Source of the DNA: Methanobrevibacter sp.
GTDB lineage: Archaea; Methanobacteriota; Methanobacteria; Methanobacteriales; Methanobacteriaceae
Assembly: GCF_017431965.1 (NCBI RefSeq)
Contig: NZ_JAFRKB010000053.1
Coordinates: forward strand, 1 to 50,367
Reading direction: 5' to 3'
DNA: 50,367 nt
The notes under the pieces are model-generated. The model was not told the DNA's origin. It did no database searches and worked only from the letters and a program-made list of their open reading frames with translations. Of the stretch, positions 15,171 to 24,708 are shown in pieces. Position 1 is the first letter of the stretch; each line of letters opens with the position of its first letter. Position numbers and translations under genes: made by a program.

Positions 15171-16349
15171 TTATTTTTTCAAAGAGATTAGGCAAATCGG
15201 CAATGCTAGAAATGTAATAATGGATGAAATATAATAAACGGACGCGTATCCGAATGACATGGAAACAAAGCTTCCAAGCAATGCCGGTCCAAAGCCCATT
15301 GTAGCATCACAGAATATGAAAAATGTTGAAACAGCATAAGAACGGCGATGTTCTGGAGTATTTCTTGTAACGATTGTTGTACAGGCTGAATTTAGTGTTC
15401 CGAAACCTAATGCCGCACATATTGCACAAATAAAAACTGTCAAATAAGAAGGCATGTAAGCTATCAAGAATAAACCAATGCTTTGTGCAAGTATTCCAAC
15501 AACGCAAATTATCCTATCCCCATGCTTATCCTGGATTTTTCCCGCAAGGGGCCTTGTTAAAATCAAAACTATCGAATATATCAAAAAGAACCATGAAAAT
15601 GCCTGAACCAAATTGACTTCAACTGCATAAAGCCTGTAAAATGACAAGATTGAAACATAACCAAGACTTGTTAATGCTGTGAAAAAAGAAACTGGAATCG
15701 CACTGATTTCAAATACCTTTTCAATTCCGCTATAGCTTGCTTTCACATCTTTGACTCTTTGAGGATTGTTTGCAGGATCAAATTTACTTACATCAACAAA
15801 GTAAATGAATATTAATGCAAGTGCAGAAAAAATACTTGCAGCTGAAAAACAGCCTACAGGGCCGTAATTATCATATAAAAAGCCGCTTATATATGGACCA
15901 AGTCCAACGGCTATTGTTGTACCCATCATAAAGTATCCGAATGCTTCTCCAAAACGTTTTTTAGGAAGAACCGCAGAAGCTATTGTTACAATTGCATTGG
16001 CAGTTGCCCCAAAGCCTATTCCATGAACAAACCTAACAATCAGAAGCAGATTAACATCACTTACTATAAAATACAAAAGGCAAGCAAGAAAATGAATGCT
16101 CATGAATATTAAAGCCGTTTTTCTCCAGCCGATTCTTTCAAGCGCATTTCCCGAATAGATTCTGGAACATAAACCTCCGAAAATATAAATTCCGGAAACA
16201 AGCCCTGCAATGGTGGCGGTGGAACCAAGAGATGTAGCATATTCCGTTACTGTTGACATCAATGCATACATCACAAGTGCTGAAAACAGCAATGCTCCAA
16301 ACACTAAAAAGAATGATTTTGTAAAAATTTTTTCATCCTGGTTATTCAT
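15171..16349 (-). CDS. MFS transporter (sugar/drug efflux type)
   Basis: 392 residues and about 12 transmembrane segments. The MFS loop 2-3 signature appears as SGNALERIGWRKTALIF near residue 65, and a weaker copy, AGKIQDKHGDRIICVVG, follows the central loop near 270. The family exports small molecules or drugs, or imports sugars, using the proton gradient; this subgroup is usually annotated as arabinose-efflux permease. It follows the YgjV-like gene by 34 bp and may be the last gene of that operon. Substrate unknown. Confidence 0.85.
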   Translation of the reverse strand: MNNQDEKIFTKSFFLVFGALLFSALVMYALMSTVTEYATSLGSTATIAGLVSGIYIFGGLCSRIYSGNALERIGWRKTALIFMSIHFLACLLYFIVSDVNLLLIVRFVHGIGFGATANAIVTIASAVLPKKRFGEAFGYFMMGTTIAVGLGPYISGFLYDNYGPVGCFSAASIFSALALIFIYFVDVSKFDPANNPQRVKDVKASYSGIEKVFEISAIPVSFFTALTSLGYVSILSFYRLYAVEVNLVQAFSWFFLIYSIVLILTRPLAGKIQDKHGDRIICVVGILAQSIGLFLIAYMPSYLTVFICAICAALGFGTLNSACTTIVTRNTPEHRRSYAVSTFFIFCDATMGFGPALLGSFVSMSFGYASVYYISSIITFLALPICLISLKK

Positions 16350-16383
16350 TAAAATTAGATTTATAATTTATGGATTTTAAATT

Positions 16384-16905
16384 TTAAGATTTTTTCAAAT
16401 CTGGAAAAACCAACATTGTTAAAGAAATCAATCCTATAATTGCAGTGATACTTTCGATTACTGCAGATGAAATATCAAATATTGCCAAGAAGTATACAAC
16501 ATAAATGGCACTATTAACGATGAAACCTGTTTTGATTGCTTTAATGGATTTCAGATAATAGTTGCATAAAGTAATCTGCACAATAGCAATTATCGGCAAG
16601 AGTCCAATGATTCCCATTGTATTTACCAAAACTCCCAGAACTACTGATATAATGATAAAAAATATAGTCCAATTAATGGTTAACTTGTCTTTATAAACCA
16701 TTGCATTACGACTGGCTGCAATGGCCATAGTAGTAACGCCCGTCCATGAGAGGAAAAATACTGATGAAATCATCAGGATAAAGGCATTTAAAAATTGGTA
16801 TTTATATGCCTTCTTTTCATCATTGACCCACATGCTTAAAATGATGAAAATGCCAGCAATTAGAGATATAACATTACCAACTACAATATTTAATGGCAAA
16901 TCCAT
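16384..16905 (-). CDS. YgjV-like multi-pass membrane protein
   Basis: 173 residues, with about six or seven hydrophobic segments. The arrangement (NVISLIAGIFIILSMWVNDEKKAYKYQ, then a middle loop ASRNAMVYKDK) resembles the bacterial inner membrane protein YgjV family, whose function is unknown. ATG 16905 is chosen over GTG 16914 because the bases AGGTGA, which also contain the stop codon of the preceding ogt gene, serve as its ribosome binding site. The two genes are therefore translationally coupled. Confidence 0.7.
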   Translation of the reverse strand: MDLPLNIVVGNVISLIAGIFIILSMWVNDEKKAYKYQFLNAFILMISSVFFLSWTGVTTMAIAASRNAMVYKDKLTINWTIFFIIISVVLGVLVNTMGIIGLLPIIAIVQITLCNYYLKSIKAIKTGFIVNSAIYVVYFLAIFDISSAVIESITAIIGLISLTMLVFPDLKKS

Positions 16906-16910
16906 ATCAG

Positions 16911-17399
16911 TCACCTAAAATCAATTTTTTCCAATTTCAGCAATTCAATTTTTTTATCCAAACCGCCGGCATATCCCGTTAGTCTGCCATCAGATCCAAT
17001 TACTCTATGGCACGGAATCAAAATTGAAATGGGATTGTGGCCAACTGCCCCTCCGACTGCCTGAGCGGACATCGTAGAGGATAACCTGGAAGCGATTTCA
17101 CCATAAGTAATCGTTTCACCATAGGGAATCTCAAACAATATTTTCCATACTCTGCATCTGAATTCGGAACCTTCAGGTTTAAGTTTAAAGTCAATATCCG
17201 GATTTGAACCCTCAAAGTAATCGTCAAACCATTTTTTAACTTTAACAAAAATGGCCAAATCGTCTTTTTGAACAAGTTCATCATCAATTGTTGATAGAAA
17301 ATATTTCTGGCCGTAAAACCAAACACCGCAAATGGCCTCACCATCGCTAACTATCAAAATTCTTCCAATCGGTGAAATATAATCAGTTGAGAAAAACAT
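16911..17399 (-). CDS. ogt: Methylated-DNA--protein-cysteine methyltransferase
   Basis: This 162-residue suicide repair enzyme transfers alkyl groups from O6-alkylguanine in DNA to its own cysteine. The active-site motif ILIPCHRVIGSDGRLTGYAGG is present (acceptor Cys near 127), and the DNA-binding helix with SAQAVGGAVGHNP precedes it. The N-terminal half is the usual degenerate ribonuclease-like domain. It starts 2 bp after the stop codon of cfbC, so it belongs to the purF-cfbC operon, though there is no pathway link. Confidence 0.93.
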   Translation of the reverse strand: MFFSTDYISPIGRILIVSDGEAICGVWFYGQKYFLSTIDDELVQKDDLAIFVKVKKWFDDYFEGSNPDIDFKLKPEGSEFRCRVWKILFEIPYGETITYGEIASRLSSTMSAQAVGGAVGHNPISILIPCHRVIGSDGRLTGYAGGLDKKIELLKLEKIDFR

Positions 17400-17401
17400 T
17401 T

Positions 17402-18196
17402 TTACACATAAGATTTAAAAAATTCTTCAAATTCCTCATCATCCATAGGTTCAGGAGTTGATACGTTTTCATTATTCATAATACTTGAAGCTAGCCTTCT
17501 GTATTCTTGTGCTTCATCACTTTCAGGGTATTTTTCTACAACGGTTTTTGCATCTAATTCAGCATCCTGAATTAAATTACTCCTATGAATAACTCCAACT
17601 ACATGAGTACCAATTTTTTCAGCAAAGTTTGCAACAATTTCTTCTTCCCTATCGACATTTCGGCAGTTGCAAACTATTCCGCTGAGGTTTCCATTAAGTT
17701 TTTTAACACCGCGAACAATATTGTTAGCAGCATAAAGTGACATGTACTCACCTGAAGTAACAATGACTACTTCATCAGCATATTTTTCACGCAAAGGCAC
17801 GGAAAATCCTCCGCATACGACATCACCCAATACATCATATACGACAACGTCCAAATCCTCATCGAAAATGCCTAGATTTTCAAGGCGTTTCATAGCAACA
17901 ATCACACCACGGCCGGCGCAACCGACACCAGGTTCAGGACCGCCACTTTCAACACATAAAATATCATTAAAACCCTTAAAAACCAAATCTTCCTTTTGGG
18001 GTTTCCTATTATCCTTTAAAGTATTGACGACAGTGGGAATTCTTTTTCCATATAATGTACGTGTGGTATCTGCTTTTGGGTCACAGCCTATTACCAAACA
18101 ATTCAAATCATCACTTGCCCAAACAGCAGATAAATTAGCTACTGTAGTACTTTTTCCTATTCCGCCTTTTCCATAAATAGCTATTTTCTTAATCAT
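17402..18196 (-). CDS. cfbC: CfbC: NifH-like reductase of Ni-sirohydrochlorin a,c-diamide reductive cyclase (coenzyme F430)
   Basis: The 264-residue protein is a nitrogenase-iron-protein homologue: P-loop GKGGIGKST at residues 9-17, CDPKADTTR near 38, and two cysteines, in GVGCAGRGV and DVVCGGFSV, that bind the 4Fe-4S cluster between two subunits. No nifD or nifK lies nearby, and members of this genus generally lack nitrogenase but make F430, so the CfbC role is preferred: ATP-driven electron delivery to CfbD for the six-electron reduction of the Ni-porphinoid. CfbD is not in the window. ATG 18196 (after AGAGG) overlaps the U32 gene by 8 bp. The acidic tail is typical of the archaeal proteins. 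Confidence 0.85.
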   Translation of the reverse strand: MIKKIAIYGKGGIGKSTTVANLSAVWASDDLNCLVIGCDPKADTTRTLYGKRIPTVVNTLKDNRKPQKEDLVFKGFNDILCVESGGPEPGVGCAGRGVIVAMKRLENLGIFDEDLDVVVYDVLGDVVCGGFSVPLREKYADEVVIVTSGEYMSLYAANNIVRGVKKLNGNLSGIVCNCRNVDREEEIVANFAEKIGTHVVGVIHRSNLIQDAELDAKTVVEKYPESDEAQEYRRLASSIMNNENVSTPEPMDDEEFEEFFKSYV

Positions 18197-19436
18197 CAGA
18201 ATTCCTCTCAACGAGCTTATAGACAAAGTCATTTTGCCTTACTTTTTTGGGAATTGCAACTGCAACATTGCATCCTTTTTTAACTTCACTAACACTTTCG
18301 CCATCAATCTGCATGGAATCGATTGTATGGGTAATGGATCCTGTAGTTTGGCCCTGGATTAAAAGCCTGTCACCAATCTTTAAATCATCCCATATTCTCA
18401 ACTCTGCAGCATTTACTTTATTGTAATAGTTGACGACCTGACCAATGTCTTTTTTGACATATTTTGATTGGTTATCCTCACTGGTTTCAAATGGGGTTGA
18501 AAAATAAAAGTTAGTATCAAAACCGCGATTGAATACGCTTTTAAGGTCATTCATCCATTCACCGCGAACACTATACTCCAACGGATTTTCACAATAAGAG
18601 TCTATGGCCTGCCTGTAAACGCCTGTGACAATTGCCCCATAATCCGGACTGCGGGCTCTTCCTTCAATCTTAAAAGATGCAACGCCACTTTTCATAAGTT
18701 CCGGAATGTATTCAATCATGCACATGTCCTTCGGTGAAAAGAAGTTAGTCCTATAACTTCCATCATTACTTCCGCTTACAATGAATGATTCATCTTCAAC
18801 ATCCGAAAAGTTAACGACATTATCATCGCCTTCCTCGTATGTTAAAGTCCAGTTTTTGCGGCAAGGCTGCAAGCAATCCCCGCAATTAGCACTTCTTCCA
18901 TATAATCCGTAGCTTAAAAAACATCTGCCTGAAATTGCCATGCATATTGCTCCATGGATAAAAATTTCAGTTTCGATTGGAGATTTTTTTGTAATCTCAG
19001 TTATTTCACCTAATGACAATTCACGGGAAAGAATGGCCCTTTTGGCACCCAGCTTTTTAAGCGTCTTAAGGGTATAGGAATTGCAAACATTTTCCTGAAC
19101 GCTGATATGAGCTTCAAGACCGTGAGATACAGTATTTTCAATTAAACCAATGTCTGATAAAATAAGCCCATCAATTTCAGATTCAGAAATCCTTTCCAAC
19201 TTGGCATCCAGCTCACAGGCCAGCTTTTCATTTAAAATGATATTGGTACATAAATAAGTCTTAGCCCCATATTCTTTAGCTATTTTAGAAACATTACTCA
19301 AATCATCTAAAGAAAAATTTTTAGCGTTGGCCCTCATGTTATAATCATCAAGGCCGAAATAAACCGCATCAGCACCGTTTTCCAAAACAGCGCGCAAAGA
19401 AATAAAATTTCCAGCAGGAGCCAATAATTCAACCAT
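18189..19436 (-). CDS. U32-family peptidase-like protein
   Basis: The 415-residue protein begins MVELLAPAGNFISLRAVLEN, the standard U32 N-terminus, with a TIM-barrel-like domain including GADAVYFGLDDYNMRA. The conserved Cys cluster (GRCFLSYGLYGRSANCGDC then QPC) near residues 170-195 matches family members such as TrhP (YegQ), RlhA and UbiU/UbiV, which take part in O2-independent hydroxylation, some using Fe-S clusters. The role as a peptidase is doubtful for these homologues; RNA modification is a reasonable alternative. It begins 6 bp after purF and overlaps cfbC. Confidence 0.85.
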   Translation of the reverse strand: MVELLAPAGNFISLRAVLENGADAVYFGLDDYNMRANAKNFSLDDLSNVSKIAKEYGAKTYLCTNIILNEKLACELDAKLERISESEIDGLILSDIGLIENTVSHGLEAHISVQENVCNSYTLKTLKKLGAKRAILSRELSLGEITEITKKSPIETEIFIHGAICMAISGRCFLSYGLYGRSANCGDCLQPCRKNWTLTYEEGDDNVVNFSDVEDESFIVSGSNDGSYRTNFFSPKDMCMIEYIPELMKSGVASFKIEGRARSPDYGAIVTGVYRQAIDSYCENPLEYSVRGEWMNDLKSVFNRGFDTNFYFSTPFETSEDNQSKYVKKDIGQVVNYYNKVNAAELRIWDDLKIGDRLLIQGQTTGSITHTIDSMQIDGESVSEVKKGCNVAVAIPKKVRQNDFVYKLVERNSDD

Positions 19437-19442
19437 ATTAAT

Positions 19443-20864
<1,422 letters not shown>

Positions 20865-20938
20865 TTGCTAACTCCTATAAAATAGTATAATTATAAGTAT
20901 CTTTCAACTAGTATAAAATTATATTTGTTTTAATCTAA

Positions 20939-21832
20939 TTAATCCCAAAAATTTTCAAAAGTATTTGGAATTTCATAGTCATCCCTCACTTCAGGAGGCT
21001 TTGATGGACGGATTTCTTCCAAATCCTGCTTTAATTCTTCCTCATTTTCTGCAATAAATATTAAAGCGGTTCTGATAATCTTCAACCAGTCAATTGCATC
21101 CTGTTTTGATTGGGCTGCAATAAAGCCTTGACCAACAATAATATTATCCGGCTTAAACTTATTTGTTGCAATTACAATCTGTTCTTCATCAGTTAACTCT
21201 TGGCTAAAAGTATCTCTCCACAAATCATCCAAATTAAAAATTTCTAGAATATCGCGAGAATAGATATCCTCATATCTTAACTTGAATGCTGAAAATTCAG
21301 ATTTAATGTTGTCGATATCTTCAAGCAACTCCTTGTTTTCTCGTGAAAACACTTCATTTTCTTTTATAACCTGATTATAATCATCCAACAAATTGTTATA
21401 ATTATGAGTTACTTTCATCAGTTTATTTTCTAGGGTATGGATATTGATTAGATTTAAAGAATAAGACAATGTTGATTTGATTATTGAATTTAAAATTTCC
21501 TTTTGAGCAAGATTAAAGTCAATAGATTCATCTTCGATGATTATATTATTATAATCAAACAAACCAATATTGTTAAAATCAGTCTTCAATGCATCATACA
21601 AGACATTATAAGTCTCATCCCGGCCATAACTTCCGATAAGTATTATGTCGGCGCCTTTTGATACTTTCTTCACAATGCTTAATTCATTGGTTGGAATTAT
21701 GGAAGAAACAATAATATTATAATCCCTTTCAAGTTGAATATTGCTGACCGCTTTTGAAACCATTTGAGCAATATCCAAACCCTGTACAACTATACGAACA
21801 TCAATTTTTGAGTCATTATTTTCATTTTCCAT
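20939..21832 (-). CDS. Hypothetical protein with N-terminal Rossmann-like domain and coiled coil
   Basis: 297 residues. The N-terminal 110 residues alternate strands and helices (VRIVVQGLDIAQMV, ADIILIGSYGRDETY), somewhat like a receiver or nucleotide-binding fold without recognisable catalytic residues. Residues about 135-185 form a coiled coil (LENKLMKV through DIDNIKSEF). The C-terminal 90 residues contain IIVGQGFIAAQSKQDAIDWLKI and end in a Pro/acidic tail. It starts 9 bp after galE and appears to belong to the ferredoxin-reductase-galE operon. No family name recognised; it may be restricted to Methanobacteria. Confidence 0.65.
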   Translation of the reverse strand: MENENNDSKIDVRIVVQGLDIAQMVSKAVSNIQLERDYNIIVSSIIPTNELSIVKKVSKGADIILIGSYGRDETYNVLYDALKTDFNNIGLFDYNNIIIEDESIDFNLAQKEILNSIIKSTLSYSLNLINIHTLENKLMKVTHNYNNLLDDYNQVIKENEVFSRENKELLEDIDNIKSEFSAFKLRYEDIYSRDILEIFNLDDLWRDTFSQELTDEEQIVIATNKFKPDNIIVGQGFIAAQSKQDAIDWLKIIRTALIFIAENEEELKQDLEEIRPSKPPEVRDDYEIPNTFENFWD

Positions 21833-21841
21833 GGAAATTAC

Positions 21842-22810
21842 CTAAAATCCATTTACTTTTTCATGCCATTTCCATGCTGAAGATACTATTTCCTCAAGGC
21901 CATATTTAGGATTCCAACCTAAATCTTTTTTGATTTTAGTAGAATCAGCAATTAAAACAGCAGGATCGCCTTCACGGCGTTCATCAATTTTAACTTCGAA
22001 ATCTTTTTTAGTGACCTTTTTGCACATTTCAATAACTTCACGAACGGAATAACCTTTACCATTTCCCAAGTTAAAGACATCTGATTGTTTTTTATCACAT
22101 AAATATTCATATGCCATAACATGTGCCTCGGCCAAGTCATTTACATGAATATAATCACGAATACAGGTTCCATCAGGAGTATCATAATCATCCCCAAATA
22201 TGGAAATGCTATCCCTTTTGCCGATAGCTGCATCCAATACCAATGGAATCAAGTGAGTTTCAGGATCATGAAATTCCCCAATCTCACAATCAAAGTCACA
22301 ACCTGCAGCATTGAAATATCTTAAAGATACATAGTTGAAATCACCTTTTTCAGCTTCCCTTTCAAGAGCTTTTTCAGTGATGAATTTGGAGTGTCCATAA
22401 GGATTGATCGGTTTTAAGTCTGTTTCTTCTGTAATCGGAATGTTTTCCGGACTTCCATATACTGCAGCTGTTGATGAAAATATAAATTTATCAACACCGA
22501 ATTCCCTCATAGTCTGCAAGAGATTTAAGGTGTTTTTATAATTGTTCTTAAAGTACATTTGAGGCATTTCAACAGATTCTGCCACTGATGAAAAAGCAGC
22601 GAAGTGGATTACACCATCAATGTCATATTTTTCAAAAACCTCTCTTAAATCATGACTGCCAACATCACAATTTTCAAAGCTGCCCCACTTGACAAAGTTC
22701 TCATAACCTTTAGAAAGGTTATCCACAACAACAGTATCATAACCTGCCTGATTCAGAATTTTGTTAGTGTGGGCTCCAATATAACCTGCTCCACCAGTGA
22801 TTAGAATCAA
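21842..22810 (-). CDS. galE: UDP-glucose 4-epimerase
   Basis: The 322-residue short-chain dehydrogenase-like enzyme interconverts UDP-glucose and UDP-galactose with bound NAD. MILITGGAGYIGAH holds the GxxGxxG NAD motif; FSSTAAVYGSP has the catalytic Ser/Thr and NPYGHSKFITEK the YxxxK pair. I choose TTG 22810 as start: AGGTG precedes it by 6 bases and translation from there gives the exact family N-terminus, while the GTG at 22819 overlaps that ribosome binding site. It lies 9 bp after the geranylgeranyl reductase gene. It supplies sugar for glycolipids, pseudomurein or surface polysaccharide. Confidence 0.93.
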   Translation of the reverse strand: MILITGGAGYIGAHTNKILNQAGYDTVVVDNLSKGYENFVKWGSFENCDVGSHDLREVFEKYDIDGVIHFAAFSSVAESVEMPQMYFKNNYKNTLNLLQTMREFGVDKFIFSSTAAVYGSPENIPITEETDLKPINPYGHSKFITEKALEREAEKGDFNYVSLRYFNAAGCDFDCEIGEFHDPETHLIPLVLDAAIGKRDSISIFGDDYDTPDGTCIRDYIHVNDLAEAHVMAYEYLCDKKQSDVFNLGNGKGYSVREVIEMCKKVTKKDFEVKIDERREGDPAVLIADSTKIKKDLGWNPKYGLEEIVSSAWKWHEKVNGF

Positions 22811-22819
22811 ATTAAACAC

Positions 22820-23998
22820 CTATACAAATTTACCTAACTTTAATAAAGCTTTAGGAGATATTTTTATTAGTTTCTTAACAATTTCAGTGGTTGAAATTTT
22901 ATCAAAGCTTTCTCCTTGGAATGCATGACCTATACTGTCCAATTCATCGTCATCTAAGGTGAGCAAGTATTCCTGTACTTTTTTATACCTTTTGATTTCG
23001 TGGTCCAATTCTTCATGAGCCATCTCATCATATAGTTTCAGGTATTTTTTAGAGCAATCCTCTTTAAGGGCTTGTGCAGCCACCTTACCTGCACACATTC
23101 CACCGGTCATACCGGAGATGATTCCTCCACCGGTCAACGGATTAACTTGACCTGCAGCATCTCCAACAACCATAATATTATCATCATAAAGTTTTTTAGT
23201 CATTCCTCCGACAGGGTCTCCACCTACATTCATTTCAACAGCTTGCGCATTTTTTAAGTATGGTGAATTTGCAACAAAATCGTCAAGGTATTCTTTTGCG
23301 GTCTTTTCTGCCTTATGAGGCAAAATCGCCAAACCAACATTTGCAATGTCATCCCCTTTAGGGAAAATCCATACATATCCTCCAGGAGCGCATGAACCTA
23401 AATAGAATTCAATGACACCTGGCTTTTCAAATTCAACATTGCACATTTCATATTGAACACCAGATTCCATTTCTTTTGCTTTTGCAGCAGGTCTTAAACC
23501 TGCCCATCTTGCGACGTGACCTTCAGGACCGTCAGCAGCTATTAGGATTCTGCATTTATAGTCTATTTTTTCGCCCATGCATTCAGTATAAACAATATAA
23601 CCGTCATCGATTTTGTCAATTCCTGTTACTAATGTTTTAATTCTAATTTCAGCACCAGCCCTTGCGGCATCCATTGCCATATGCTTATCAAATACTTTCC
23701 TTTCCAAAATGTAGCCTGCTTCAGGAATTTTTACTTGATCTTCTGTGAGCCATACATCAGTGCCGTCTGGAGTCTGTATTCTGACTCCTTCAATTTTTTG
23801 AGTCACCCAACGTGGGGACGGTTCGATTCCTAATTTTTCCAATCCTTGAATTGAAACACCTTCTGCACATCTTTTTGGTGCACCAATTTCAGATTTTTTA
23901 TCCATTAAAATAACTTTTGCTCCACCTAATGCAGCGTGTTTTGCTGCAGATGAACCTGCAGGTCCAGAACCTACTACTATAACATCAGTTTCTATCAT
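22820..23998 (-). CDS. Digeranylgeranylglycerophospholipid reductase (geranylgeranyl reductase family)
   Basis: The FAD enzyme saturates the geranylgeranyl chains of archaeal ether lipids. The 392-residue protein has the dinucleotide-binding motif VVGSGPAGSSAAKHAA at residues 8-23, the family motif GAPKRCAEGVS near 40-50, and GDAAGQVNPLTGGGI near 280, where FAD is contacted. The Cys of KRCAEG is conserved among archaeal members. AGAGGA precedes the ATG and the small ferredoxin gene ends 4 bp upstream. In Methanosarcina a ferredoxin encoded next to the reductase is its electron donor, so the pair here is functionally sensible. Confidence 0.93.
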   Translation of the reverse strand: MIETDVIVVGSGPAGSSAAKHAALGGAKVILMDKKSEIGAPKRCAEGVSIQGLEKLGIEPSPRWVTQKIEGVRIQTPDGTDVWLTEDQVKIPEAGYILERKVFDKHMAMDAARAGAEIRIKTLVTGIDKIDDGYIVYTECMGEKIDYKCRILIAADGPEGHVARWAGLRPAAKAKEMESGVQYEMCNVEFEKPGVIEFYLGSCAPGGYVWIFPKGDDIANVGLAILPHKAEKTAKEYLDDFVANSPYLKNAQAVEMNVGGDPVGGMTKKLYDDNIMVVGDAAGQVNPLTGGGIISGMTGGMCAGKVAAQALKEDCSKKYLKLYDEMAHEELDHEIKRYKKVQEYLLTLDDDELDSIGHAFQGESFDKISTTEIVKKLIKISPKALLKLGKFV

Positions 23999-24002
23999 AT
24001 AA

Positions 24003-24170
24003 TCAATCCTCTTTTTCTAATGCATCAATTGGACATGCTTTAATGCATGTGTCACAATCCTTACAGTCATCATCGTTGAATACTAAAGAATATTCTCTAA
24101 CTTGAATTAAATTTCTCGGACAAACTCCAGCACATTCTCCGCAGAATGAGCACCAATCTTTAACAATCAT
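24003..24170 (-). CDS. Small 2x[4Fe-4S] ferredoxin, probable partner of the geranylgeranyl reductase
   Basis: A 55-residue gene. The product starts MIVKDWCSFCGECAGVCPRN and has a second cluster motif CKDCDTCIKACP (first Cys at 36), giving two complete CxxCxxCxxxC(P) sets. AAGGAGA precedes the ATG at 24170. The stop is 4 bp before the start of the geranylgeranyl reductase gene and overlaps its ribosome binding region. The likely role is single-electron supply for double-bond reduction in membrane lipids. First gene of the operon. Confidence 0.92.
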   Translation of the reverse strand: MIVKDWCSFCGECAGVCPRNLIQVREYSLVFNDDDCKDCDTCIKACPIDALEKED

Positions 24171-24282
24171 AAAATATCTCCTTAAACCTAAACAGTTTAT
24201 ATTAATATTAATTAGCTTATTATTATATTTAAAATTATAGTAAAAAATAAGGTTTTAATTTAAAAAAAAAGAAAAAAAGAAA

Positions 24283-24708
24283 TTATTTAACCAATAATAC
24301 CGGAACATCTGAAGTTCTTAAAAGCCTTTCGGAAACTGAACCTATTTGTGTATCTGAAACTTGATTTTCTTCAAATGAAACGAACCTGTTATTATTGGCT
24401 CCATGAGCATGAATAACAACTAAATCGGCACGTGTCTGGTTAACAATGAACTTCATATCCCTTAATGCATCAGCAGTAAGCAGGTGCTCAACTACTTCCA
24501 CTCCCGCATCATTGGCCTTTTTCGTAACCTTTGCCAAAAGCGCATCGCCGGAGTCCTCTTCGGAATCATAGCTTTTAAACGAAAATTCTTCCAAAACATG
24601 GACTGCAGCAATTTTTGATGAAAATCTCTTAGCGATTTCAATTGCAATGTCTGCAGCTTCAAAGCTGTAATCGGATCCGTCGATAGGAACCATAATTACA
24701 TCAAACAT
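24283..24708 (-). CDS. Universal stress protein (UspA family)
   Basis: The 141-residue protein starts MFDVIMVPIDGSDYSFEAAD, the usual Usp strand-loop-helix, and ends with GSVSERLLRTSDVPVLLVK, which supplies the glycine and serine residues of the ATP-binding type. It begins directly after component A2: the TAA stop of that gene is followed at once by this ATG, and its ribosome binding site GGAGA lies within the A2 coding end, so the two are translationally coupled. Role in stress response inferred from family. Confidence 0.9.
   Translation of the reverse strand: MFDVIMVPIDGSDYSFEAADIAIEIAKRFSSKIAAVHVLEEFSFKSYDSEEDSGDALLAKVTKKANDAGVEVVEHLLTADALRDMKFIVNQTRADLVVIHAHGANNNRFVSFEENQVSDTQIGSVSERLLRTSDVPVLLVK

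Noticed and set aside
17402..18196. Nitrogenase iron protein (nifH)
   Set aside because: The motifs fit the NifH superfamily, but there are no nifDK or nif regulatory genes nearby, and CfbC of F430 synthesis explains the gene in a methanogen.
18189..19436. Protease function for the U32 protein
   Set aside because: The conserved Cys cluster and TIM-barrel start are shared with RNA or quinone hydroxylation proteins; proteolysis is poorly supported for these homologues.
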